Origin: Aplysia californica
Taxonomy: Eukaryota; Mollusca; Gastropoda; Aplysiida; Aplysiidae
Direction: 5' to 3'
Length of the DNA stretch: 64,000 nt
Assembly (NCBI RefSeq): GCF_000002075.1
Contig: NW_004797297.1
Location: forward strand, 90,932-154,931
Below are positions 54,427 to 64,000 of the stretch, piece by piece (position 1 is the first letter of the stretch; the number at the start of each line of letters is the position of its first letter). Position numbers and translations under genes: made by a program. The notes under the pieces are model-generated. The model was not told the DNA's origin. It saw only the letters and a program-made list of their open reading frames with translations, and searched no databases.

Positions 54427-55279
54427 NNNNNNNNNNNNNNNNNNNNNNNNNNNNNNNNNNNNNNNNNNNNNNNNNNNNNNNNNNNNNNNNNNNNNNNNNN
54501 NNNNNNNNNNNNNNNNNNNNNNNNNNNNNNNNNNNNNNNNNNNNNNNNNNNNNNNNNNNNNNNNNNNNNNNNNNNNNNNNNNNNNNNNNNNNNNNNNNNN
54601 NNNNNNNNNNNNNNNNNNNNNNNNNNNNNNNNNNNNNNNNNNNNNNNNNNNNNNNNNNNNNNNNNNNNNNNNNNNNNNNNNNNNNNNNNNNNNNNNNNNN
54701 NNNNNNNNNNNNNNNNNNNNNNNNNNNNNNNNNNNNNNNNNNNNNNNNNNNNNNNNNNNNNNNNNNNNNNNNNNNNNNNNNNNNNNNNNNNNNNNNNNNN
54801 NNNNNNNNNNNNNNNNNNNNNNNNNNNNNNNNNNNNNNNNNNNNNNNNNNNNNNNNNNNNNNNNNNNNNNNNNNNNNNNNNNNNNNNNNNNNNNNNNNNN
54901 NNNNNNNNNNNNNNNNNNNNNNNNNNNNNNNNNNNNNNNNNNNNNNNNNNNNNNNNNNNNNNNNNNNNNNNNNNNNNNNNNNNNNNNNNNNNNNNNNNNN
55001 NNNNNNNNNNNNNNNNNNNNNNNNNNNNNNNNNNNNNNNNNNNNNNNNNNNNNNNNNNNNNNNNNNNNNNNNNNNNNNNNNNNNNNNNNNNNNNNNNNNN
55101 NNNNNNNNNNNNNNNNNNNNNNNNNNNNNNNNNNNNNNNNNNNNNNNNNNNNNNNNNNNNNNNNNNNNNNNNNNNNNNNNNNNNNNNNNNNNNNNNNNNN
55201 NNNNNNNNNNNNNNNNNNNNNNNNNNNNNNNNNNNNNNNNNNNNNNNNNNNNNNNNNNNNNNNNNNNNNNNNNNNNNNN
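54427..55279. other. Assembly gap (853 N)
   Basis: Unknown sequence. The remaining ~260 bp of the MITE should lie at its left. The right flank starts with a G run. Confidence 0.98.
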
Positions 55280-55462
55280 GGGGGGGTAGGCTACACACAA
55301 ATATAGCATAGAGAAAATAGACAGAGACAAGTAGGTCTACATATTGTGTGCTCTATTTATCGATTAAGATTTAATGATCGTATAATTGCACGGCAATCTG
55401 ACTGCGCCGATCGGTAAATTGCACGGAACCATATTATAGAGTTACCCCTCCTTGAGTTACCC

Positions 55463-55498
55463 CCACAGAATTCTACACTGAAGTGTAGAATTCTGTGG
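55463..55498. repeat. Perfect hairpin: 17-bp arms, 2-nt loop
   Basis: CCACAGAATTCTACACT, GA, then the exact inverse AGTGTAGAATTCTGTGG. GAGTTACCCC is repeated just upstream and GGTTACCCCC follows, so short repeats frame it. No terminator role is implied. Confidence 0.85.
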
Positions 55499-56034
55499 TT
55501 ACCCCCTTTTTCGTGTCGCGTGAAAGCGCCAAACATAATAAATTATTAAGTTATTATTATGTAGGCCTAGATCTAGATGTATGCCTAACGAGGGAGGGAG
55601 ACTTAACAGCGACTTTCAATGTTTCGGTTCACTGAAGTGCGACATTTATCTCTAGATTCCCGAGGCGAAACCTTAGGAGGCCTACCAACCCGAGTTTAAT
55701 CTGAAACAATTTTCTTAGAAACCGACACCTGGCCTGAATGAGTCTTGAACTATTTGATCTTTGAACTTTGAACCTATGGTTCATGACTGTTGACCGATGG
55801 CCGAGAATGACCGATGACCCTGCACTGTGTTCTCAGTTCTCGCTTACTCGCTTCGCTTACAGTAGTAACAGGTAAATTCGGTGTCTAAAATCTAAACAAT
55901 AGGCTTTCACGACTGATCTTTTTTTTGTTTTACCATCAAACCATTGTATTGTTAATTGTTGTTGTTGTCGATCCAGCAACAGTTTGGCCCTCACCCTTTT
56001 CTGTCCATCAATCAATACCATGGCCCGCATGATG

Positions 56035-56340
56035 TAGAGATCTAGACTAGAGTCTAGATCTAGATCTAGATTCTATTATTCTAGTTGTAGATCTAGATTC
56101 TATTATTCTAGTTGTTGTAGGCTAGTAGTTGTAGAGTCTATTAGATCTAGATATCTAGAGTTACTAAAAGCATATTAAGTAGTAATAGCAGTAGCGACGA
56201 TAAGTGCAGCAGTGACAGTGTTTATGATGAATAATAATGCCAATTAATTACATCTACATCTACATCTAGAAATCTAGATCTAGATCTAGATCTAGATCTA
56301 GATCTAGATTAGATCTATATCTCTAGAATCTAGACTACTG
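56035..56340. repeat. AGATCT/TCTAGA simple-repeat block
   Basis: The longest such block in the window, including about seven consecutive AGATCT-type hexamers at 56275-56310 and a ~35-bp local duplication (GATTCTATTATTCTAGTTGT at 56069 and 56096). Confidence 0.85.
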
Positions 56341-57899
56341 TAGTAAGTCTCAGAGGAAGAGCTGCTGCCGCTGTCATTTTCACAATTTTCAGAGCTGTGC
56401 AGTGGAACAGGTGATGGTCCTGGTCCTAGTCTCATACACTGTTACACAACGGAAACATTGGGCATTGGGAGAAGCTCAGGCGTTATTATGTTCAAGTGGA
56501 GCGAACTGTTCTGTTTGTAGGTGGAAGACCGTGGTCTGTTTGTCTCTGAAGGTGGTTGATATAGATCTAGATCTAGTCATTTTTCGTTTTATTGTGGTCA
56601 TTGTTTTGTTTGAAAACTGACCTGCCTGTCTTTTCTCCAAGGCCAAGGCCCATTATAATGGTCATCCGATCTTCAGTTGATCTTTGTTGTATAATGCTTT
56701 TAATTTAATTTGCAGTTATAATGTTATATGTTATGTTAGCCAATATGAAGTTGGAACATTTGCTTGGGTTGTTTCTGTCTCAATCCCTTTTTGGTCACGA
56801 TCATGTCTGCTCTGTCGTCTCCAGGAAAGTACGGCCTCCCCATCAGAGTTTTGCATTAGGCTTGTATTCCATGTATATATATATATCTGGCTTTGGTACT
56901 GTGCCTTTGAATGCTGAGCAATCTGTATGAACGTGTGTCCAGTAATGTAAATAACTTTTGATTGTTTGATGTGATGCATGCATCAGCGTCACTGGATCTG
57001 AAGATTTTGTGCTATTGTCTCTGAGACGTTGCATGGCATTCCATATTATCCTCGTGACAAACATCAAATTATAATGGTAAAATACGGAGAGGGGGAGGGG
57101 TGTGCTTCCTTAAACCTCCAGTATTTAGAAATCATGTCACTTACTTGGTCTTTTGTTTTCCGACAATGAATCCATGGCGCTGTCGCTATACATCAACAAT
57201 TTTCCTTATACTTAAAGCACAAAAATGCATGATATGATGCTGTTTTGGAACAAGAACTGCACACTCACTCCCATTTCCTGATACACTACTTTCTAGAAAT
57301 GAGGGGGTCACACACACACACCCCCCCCCCCCTTGCTCACTCCCATACCCTGAACCCTCCAGGTACACCACCCCGCCTGAAACCTGACGGCCTACTATTT
57401 TCACTTTCTTTCAATACATAACTTTTGTCTTTGGCGTATTGGTCAGACTTTCTTAGATTTGCTCATTGAAGAGATGTGAATGTGATTCCTGCATGAGGAA
57501 GCTATTTTATTGAGTAGAGCTATCTCCCTCAGTCTTCTGAATATTGTTTCTTCTCTGTCTGGATTGACCCTGGCAGACAGGGTTGATGCAGTCTACTTCC
57601 TAAATTGATCTCAGTTGTAAAATGGATGGGGATGTTTGTCAGTTACAATTGTCTCTTTGCTGTCAAATAAAGATTCTCCAGCATTTTTTCTTCGGATGAA
57701 TGTCAAACAACTTTTCAGAATTCATAACTGCTGCTGACTGAATTATTGTTTGTAATATAATATATTATATATATATATATATTCCATGTAGTTTTGTTTT
57801 GTATACTGGATTTTCCATTATAATCCTGCTTTGCTTGGATTGTTTCAGTCCTTTGAGAGTTACATTGTTATAAGCATCGTTCCCATCCTGTAAAGCACA
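56341..57899 (+). other. 5' flank and 5' UTR region of the oxidase gene
   Basis: No conserved coding sequence. GATTGTTTCAG at 57838-57848 is a good splice acceptor 52 nt before the ATG, so a non-coding first exon probably lies upstream. ORFs at 56402-56930 have no recognisable similarity. An (AT)n run is at 57755-57782. Confidence 0.45.
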
Positions 57900-58087
57900 A
57901 TGGGAGTAGAGGTTGTAGTGGTCGGAGCTGGCATAATAGGTCTGTCAACTGCAGTGGCCATCCAGCAACGGACCCCATCAGTGAGAGTGACGATTGTTGC
58001 AGACAAGTTTGGTCGAGATACAACGAGCATTGGAGCCGGTGGCATCTTTGCGCCCACAGCAGTCGGGATTGATGAGAAAACTTCCCA
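57900..58087 (+). CDS. DDO: Oxidase coding exon 1: FAD-binding motif
   Basis: 62 codons plus two bases, ending in GAGAAAACTTCCCA|GTGAGT. Confidence 0.92.
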
Positions 58088-61000
58088 GTGAGTGATAAAT
58101 GAAACATGCAAATGTATGGTTGATGGTTACCGGTGTGTTTTTATTTCGCTTTTTTGTTTTGTTTGAGATAAGTTTGATACTGGTTATATTAATAATTAAC
58201 AACTGAATTTCTGAGAATATTTTAAGTCAAAAGAAGATAAGTGAAGCAGTAATAGAGGTAGCCTGTATGATTTTTACTTTCTAGGAACTACTTTCATCTT
58301 TAGAAAGCCCCCTATTGAATATTTCCCTCAAAAGACTCTTGTAAGCTCCGACAGCTTTCCTCCAAATAGCATCATTAAAAATTGTTTGCCAACTCTCTGT
58401 TTCCATTTTTCCTTCTTTTGACTCTAAATTTGATGACCTTGTGGTGGTCTGAGTCTGATAGAAGTAAAGATTTGGTGCAGGTCCATTTGATGGTAAACCA
58501 AGATAAATGATAATACTGTCTACCATAAGTCCAGCCTGACTGACCACAGTCTGACAGTCTACCATGAAAATGAATGCATTATGCTGTACTGTCTGCAAAT
58601 GATAATTTTATACTATCACTCTCATACCCCCCCCCCCCCCCTAGCAGTACGTGCTACTGACTGAAGTGTCTTTAGGCCAGTCCTAAAGGGGGTATATTAA
58701 CATGTTCTTATGCACTGTTGAATTGTAAATGGGCTGATTTATCAATGTCATGCTCATACTGTGCTGGAACAACATAGGGGGAACTGCTGCTTTTTCTTTC
58801 CTCATCCTTACTATCGTCATTTTCCCTCTATTTTTTTTGTATGTTTGTCATTTTCTTGTGGACTGCTATTTCCGGGGTACCTAGATAGTCGAAGCTGTTT
58901 AGGCTAGAGAGATGAGCAGAGTAAGCCTATTCCCTGTTTAGACTTTTCTGTTGACATCCACCCCTTGGCGCTCTTATGACCTTATGCAGTTGCGAGGGCT
59001 ATAAAACCTTACTAAAACTAAATTTAACTCCCATACCTAATGATTTACTTTCAAGAAATAGATATAGCATTTCTTAATGGGAAATTTATGTCATTTTCCT
59101 GTTACAACATTTTTGTTGTTCTAAGAGTAAGTTAGAATCTTCAAAGGAAGGAACTATAAGTTATAAGATCATGTCCCATTATTTGTATTATGTTGATTGT
59201 GTTAGCATTGAGTTGTTCTGAATGAAATTTAGTAAGTCTGCTTTTTTGCAACAAGTTTAGATCTAATCTGAATGTATGCGTTACCATTTTCAGCACCAAA
59301 AAAAAAAAGAAATGTTTAAAAGCACATATTTGTATCACCAACCAAAACTTTAAGTAAAGAAGAGTAGACATTGCGACCTGTAACAATTAAGTTTATTAAG
59401 AGGGAAAGTTAGTATACTGATTTTAGTTTTCAATCAAGAAGCTGTTGAACTTTTGCCCTTTGGCAATAGCTTTATAAGATCTTCTAATAAACGGAGGTAG
59501 AAATCAGTTTTCTGTTATTTTTCTCATTTGTTCTTATATATATAATACTTTCCTTTCTTTACATCTCTTTCGTTCTTATAAAGCTTGTGGGCCAGTGAAG
59601 GAGCAAAGCATTTCTTTGACTTGGGATTCTCTGCTGAAAGCGGGACCAGTGGAGTCAATCTGATCACTGGGTTTGAGCTCATGAATACAGACAAGGTAGG
59701 CCTGTGTAAGCTATATAATAATATGGAAAATGAAGTTTTGAGACCTGATGTACCTTTTCTTTCTTCATATAAAAGCTTTGAGCTTCTTTTTGCTATTCCC
59801 TTGGCTTTCAACTGTAAAGCTTATTCGTTCCATCAGATTTAGATTACTTCCATAATTTAACCTAGCAATATCTTGCTAATAATGAAATGTAATGATAATA
59901 ACAGTGGATGTTGGAGAATGCCACTAGTATTTGTAGATCTTACATGTCGTTTTTATTCGTCTTCTGTTTCAGTCTGTCTTCCTTTAATTTTTATATTAAA
60001 AAAGTTGTTGTTATTATGTCGATATATTCTTCTATTACACTCAGTCAAATCTCAAGAGTTATGATAGTCTTACAAAAAGCATTATTGCAACTGATATTTG
60101 CCACAACGGTTTTTTCTTCTTTTTTTTGTCATGAAAATAGTTGATGCTGTTTTTGATTTTTTAATCAAGTGTAGTGGTACAAATTCTTCTAAGTGGAATT
60201 CAACTGTTAACTTGATTGACCAAGGCTAAAAGAGGGCTAGTGACTGTTACATGCTGAATGCTCACCTTTCGAAAAGACTTTGTGTTTACATGGTTGTTAA
60301 AATTTAAACATTAACAAAGCAAAAAAGAAAAAAATGGGAGATAGAAAATCAACCTACAATGTCAGCCTTTTCCTTTTCGTTTACCCCAGCTTGTTGAGTC
60401 ACCACTTGGCCCTGTACTTGATCAGTTGTTCCACTTATTTGATATTTCAGAAAAAGCCATGGTTCCAGTACATGCCATTTGTGGCCAAAATGACCCCAGA
60501 GCTTCTCCAGCGCTTTGCACCATATTACAAGTAGGTTTTGGTGTGTGGTGCTAAAGGCTAGTGCTGGTGGAAATCAATAAATGGAAGCTGCTGCTAAGTC
60601 ATAATTTTTTAATCTGGTAAATAAAAATACAAACTTCTGTGGAAGTATTTATATCATGTCATTATTAATCTTGGTAACATATCAATCCATCATCTTTATG
60701 TGTGTGTTAGAGGGAAAAGGGTCTCTGTAGTATATAATTACAGGTCAGATTATATTACATTTTTCGTCCAAAAATCTCTACTTGTTGTTATGCTTTTAGT
60801 AGATGCCTGTTTTTGCAGGTTCAGGAAAACTTTATATATATTTTTTTTCTTCTTTAATTAAGTGCAGTCTTGCTTAATGTCACTCAAACATATTGTACTT
60901 TTCTTTTCCTGTATCCGTGTCATTACTATTCATTGTTTTAAGTCCTCATGTGTGCTGTCAATGTGGAAGTTCATAATTTTGCTATGTGTTAAGATCAAAA

Positions 61001-62799
61001 TTTCCCATTGGGCATATTGATTATATGCTTCAGGCATATGTTGACTCTGTTGGTCTCTTGCCGATGATATAAGTTCGAATCACAAGCAGGGTGTTCCTGA
61101 ACTTTGGGAGCTTTTATAACTTTCCATGAATTTGATTCGGGCCTACTGTACTGAAAATGGATGATACATCAAAGGTCACACCTCTTGAAAAAATTTTCAG
61201 TGTTGAAAAGGATGTTGAATCCAGACCTTACTGTATTATATTTAATTCATCAAGTGCTTGTTTGTGTTTGTGAGCTGATCAAAGGTACCGGGATTGATGC
61301 ACCTTGTTGATTTGTCAAAGTTCATATTGCAATCTTTTCTCAGAGTACTGAGTCAGAGGCCACTATGACTTATCACTTTGAAATTCTTTTTCTTTCCAGA
61401 TATGGGTTTGTCTATACTACAGTGATTGTAGAAGGACCAAAATACCTGCCTTGGCTCATGAAAAGGTACATTCAAATTTCAACTTAGTCTCCAGATTTTA
61501 GTGATCTATATTTTTTAATACAGAACAGTCACAAAATCTAATGAGGCCCTTTAGAATAGGAGGGTAATATTAAAATTTGGTTAAAGGAAAGTAGACATTG
61601 ATGTACAAGTATGAAGACGTAGTAGTCGAAATTGTACAACATTTAATGTCTGTAAAATAAAAATTGTTGAATTTTCAGAGCATTGGAACTTTTTGGAACA
61701 GACCTGGTACAACAACATACACAGTATTACATCAACTATTTTATTCATAACTGAACAAACACAGAAAGATGAGGTCTAGAAAGACATTTATTGGAGAAGG
61801 CAGCCGATAAACCCCTCAATTTCTGTAGTGTCTTTCTCCACTCTCACCCAGAACATTTACTCCTTCCTTGTTGATGCACATGACAATTCTGTCCGTCATC
61901 TTGACAGTAATGAAATGCTTGTAAGTGGCACCTACTGTCAGAAAATTTCTGGGGTTGGTCGCCTGCCTGGTCAATTGCTTGAATATGTTGCATGATGGTA
62001 TGCCCATTAGTTTTGGAGCAACCCTGCACCACGGCGTCCATATCTCCACAAAATTGCGTCTGCAGACAACCCAGATCCGTCCTGTCGAGCCTGCAAGGAG
62101 GAGGACGAAACTATGGACCATGTGTTCCTGCAAACTATCGTGCCAGAACCCGTCTGCTTGGACATTTCAGTAACCCACTTTCGGCCCTTTTTAAGGACCC
62201 CCGGGCAAGTGTTGAGTTCCTGAGTGCTGTCGGCATCGCTGACCGTTTATGACGCCACAGCGCCAGAAGAAAGAGAGAGAGAGAGATCCTTGCCTTCATA
62301 ATGCAGACGTATTTTATTTTTCATATCTGACAATGCTGCTTCCTCAACTGCATGTGGCATTTATAGTTTCTAAGTCTCATTCAAACGTCCTCATATCCAG
62401 AGGTTGTAGTTGTAGCCTTTCCAGCTGATTGTGACCTTCATTGCTTTCAGCGTCCTCTTCTCCACTAACTTAATAACATCCATGTCAGTCTCTTTTCTCC
62501 AGTTTCCTATAACAGCCTTCTGCAATTCACTAGCCAAATCACTCTCCTATCCATTATATCCATCATCATCATCACTCCATTCTGGTGCATATGATTCCTT
62601 TACACCCACTACTCGATATTGATCCAAGATATTTTCTCACTGGGTTGAAAAAGAAATGGTTTAGTATTCTCTCTATCACTGTACCTTCTCTCTCTGTCTC
62701 TCTTTCTTTCTGTCTCTCTCTTTTGAACTTTAGCGCAAGCTAAGTTCGAACCCAGGCAATCCATATATGAAAGGATTCCCGGACGAAAGCCACACAATG

Positions 62800-62832
<33 letters not shown>

Positions 62833-63910
62833 TACATTTATATACAGTCAAACCTGCTATGACGGCCACCTGTACAGACCGCCACTTTCCATTCCCCCCT
62901 TGTGGTTTCCCTGTATACTTTATCTGTGTATAACGGTCACCTGTCCAACGCAGCAGCTGCCACCTTATTTTATCAACCCAGAGCCAAATTTACCTGTCTC
63001 GGGCGGCCAGGCATGGTCTCTATAATCGGCCAATGCTCTGTCATAAATTCTAAATGGGCCTCTGACGCTGTGGACAGGCCATCATAATCCATTCACCTGT
63101 CATTATTGTTAGTCCCTCCAATGAATGTTTACCCAAATTGACCAATGGGTAACAATAAGTTTTCAACTGATGGTGAGGGAAGCGTGTGTCCGTCTTTAAC
63201 TATAAACCCCACCCACAACTCATACAAATTATATGTGAAGTGACTGGTCCCTGTTTCATTTACCTAATCTGTAACAAAGTAACAATGGATGTTAACGCGA
63301 ATTTGCGACAGAAGCGTTGCTCGTTCTCCGAGTGGTTGCGACCCAGTGTTTATTTTACCATGAAATTCGGTCTCATTGTCTTACATTCTTTATTTTATCC
63401 TTGCACAAAATCAGCAACCAAAAAGCTTACCAATAAAAACCAAACCAACAGAGCAACAACAGCAGAAAAATCTCTTCTTACACTCCTCCCCCCCCCCCCC
63501 CCCCCCCCCGTCACTCAAAAGAAAACAGAAAACCCTTTTTTGAGTTCACCGTATGGCAGTCGTAAGCCTGAATCAGCCCCGGTTTGGACTTCAGAAGAGA
63601 ATGGTTTACTTTCTTCATTTTGATCAGTCCTGCCTAAGACAGCCACCTGTGTTATACGGCCACTTTTCTCTATGACAATGTGTGGGCTCTTTTGGAACTT
63701 GGATAATCTGGTGCGTTGCTCATGGACACATCCTAATGATCATCAATTTGTAACTCATCTCAAACACTTTTTTTTCACAAATGTTCCGATATTTTCTTTT
63801 TGCTGTTATGTACATAAAGAATAAAACCCTTTTCTAAATTCTGTTTAATTCTCAGATTCAAGGAAAATGGTGGTAAAGTTGTGGAGCAAAAGATCAGCTC
63901 TTTTGAAGAG
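57900..63910 (+). CDS. DDO: D-aspartate oxidase / D-amino-acid oxidase, 5' part (continues past window)
   Basis: A FAD enzyme that oxidatively deaminates D-amino acids (acidic ones if DDO) to 2-oxo acids with release of ammonia and hydrogen peroxide; usually peroxisomal. Exons: 57900-58087, 59584-59695, 60451-60530, 61400-61465 and 63856-63910; 501 nt, 167 codons, all in phase. The N-terminus VEVVVVGAGIIGLSTAVAI contains the FAD-binding GxGxxG (residues 9-14). Then come RDTTSIGAGGIFAP (aligning with the family TTS...AAG..P motif), GVNLITGFELM, KPWFQYMPFVAKMT, YGFVYTTVIVEGPKYLPWLM and KENGGKV. The ATG at 57900 follows an in-frame TAA at 57891. A sixth exon starts at 63998 after TTTGCAG. The C-terminal half, with substrate-binding residues and any peroxisomal signal, is outside, so DDO and DAAO cannot be separated firmly. 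Confidence 0.9.
58636..59009 (+). repeat. SINE-A copy
   Basis: In oxidase intron 1: head GCAGTACGTGCTACTGACTG, body with ATTTCCGGGGTACCTAGATA, tail GGCGCTCTTATGACCTTATG and CAGTTGCGAGGGCTATAAAA. Confidence 0.8.
59584..59695 (+). CDS. DDO: Oxidase exon 2
   Basis: 112 nt encoding LWASEGAKHFFDLGFSAESG and TSGVNLITGFELMNTDK. Acceptor CTTATAAAG is weak but the reading frame and protein match are good. Donor GTAGGC. Confidence 0.88.
60451..60530 (+). CDS. DDO: Oxidase exon 3
   Basis: 80 nt encoding KKPWFQYMPFVAKMTPELLQ and RFAPYY. Acceptor TTGATATTTCAG, donor GTAGGT. Confidence 0.9.
61400..61465 (+). CDS. DDO: Oxidase exon 4
   Basis: 66 nt encoding YGFVYTTVIVEGPKYLPWLM and K. Acceptor TTTCTTTCCAG, donor GTACAT. 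Confidence 0.92.
62045..62290 (+). mobile_element. LINE 3' end with zinc-knuckle region and (GA)n tail
   Basis: Encodes CRACKEEDETMDHVFLQ (near 62088-62140), like the C-terminal cysteine knuckle of RNase H-bearing LINEs, then after a frame change RTRLLGHFSNPLSALFKDPR and VEFLSAVGIADRL with a stop. The 3' end is GCCACAGCGCCAGAAG followed by (GA)n (62269-62286). Matches the inverse of 47445-47600. 5' truncated, in the oxidase intron 4. Confidence 0.7.
62845..63670. repeat. Pogo-like MITE (CAGTCAAACCTG family), copy 2
   Basis: It starts CAGTCAAACCTGCTATGACG after TA (62843-62844) and shares the body of 7933-8480 (CTGTCCAACGCAGC, ATTCACCTGTCATTATTGTT, TGATCAGTCCTGCCTAAGAC). The expected right terminal repeat is missing or diverged. 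A C run is at 63488-63509, and (AT)n at 62800-62835 precedes it. Confidence 0.65.
63856..63910 (+). CDS. DDO: Oxidase exon 5
   Basis: 55 nt encoding FKENGGKVVEQKISSFEE. Acceptor TTAATTCTCAG, donor GTGAAA. The next acceptor (TTCCTTTGCAG) ends at 63997. Confidence 0.85.
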
Positions 63911-64000
63911 GTGAAACATTTGTTTGTAGTAAGTTAAGTTAAATTAGTCTTGAACTCAGGCTTTATTTATGACCTAGAAGATTTATTTCCTTTGCAGGTT

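Noticed and set aside
54357-55330. 300-aa ORFs on both strands
   Set aside because: They consist almost wholly of Ns from the assembly gap.
61816-62133. Minus-strand ORF of 105 aa (KMTDRIVMCINKEGVNVLGE)
   Set aside because: I do not recognise it. It overlaps the LINE 3' end on the other strand and has no clear splice sites; possibly an old pseudogene piece.

Overview
This window looks like nuclear DNA from an animal, most likely a gastropod mollusc. It has spliced genes with GT-AG introns of 0.3-5.5 kb, TCTAGA/AGATCT and TAGGCCTA simple repeats, and a dense mix of LINEs, tRNA-derived SINEs and miniature DNA transposons (MITEs). The mollusc call is an inference from repeat style and from protein resemblance recalled by eye; no search was run.

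Three host genes can be read exon by exon. (1) On the minus strand, 26024 down to 10923, is a complete seven-exon DHHC palmitoyltransferase of the ZDHHC3/7 (GODZ) group: 990 coding nt, 329 aa, all junctions in phase. (2) On the plus strand, 32121-46414, is a complete four-exon nuclear transport factor 2 (NTF2/NUTF2): 390 nt, 129 aa. It is divergent from the first gene, with a 6 kb interval between the start codons. (3) On the plus strand from 57900 to the window end is the 5' part of a D-aspartate/D-amino-acid oxidase (five coding exons, 501 nt in frame, a sixth starting at 63998). The three are ordinary housekeeping or metabolic genes with no visible functional link.

Region by region: 1-10.9 kb is gene-free and holds SINE and MITE copies; its right end is 3' flank of ZDHHC. 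10.9-26.0 kb is the ZDHHC gene, whose introns hold a 2.8 kb pogo-like DNA transposon, an L2/CR1-type LINE, a SINE and a 3.2 kb RTE-like LINE with a perfect 13-bp target duplication. 26.0-32.1 kb is the interval between the divergent genes, with a Ty3/Gypsy-like fossil (minus strand, containing a 100-N gap) and a second RTE-like LINE fragment. 32.1-47.4 kb is NTF2, with many MITEs, two long inverted repeats and a head-to-head SINE pair in its introns. 47.4-57.9 kb is intergenic, with a Tigger remnant, MITEs and an 853-N gap. 57.9-64 kb is the oxidase gene.

The most interesting signals are in the repeats. At least three different SINE-like families (called A, B and C here) end in the same ~42-bp module, which can fold into a 7-bp stem, and that module also occurs alone. 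A MITE family with CTGTCCCCGT ends shows three different 6-bp target duplications, all starting with CT. I found no CRISPR array, operon, phage or clearly new biochemical system.
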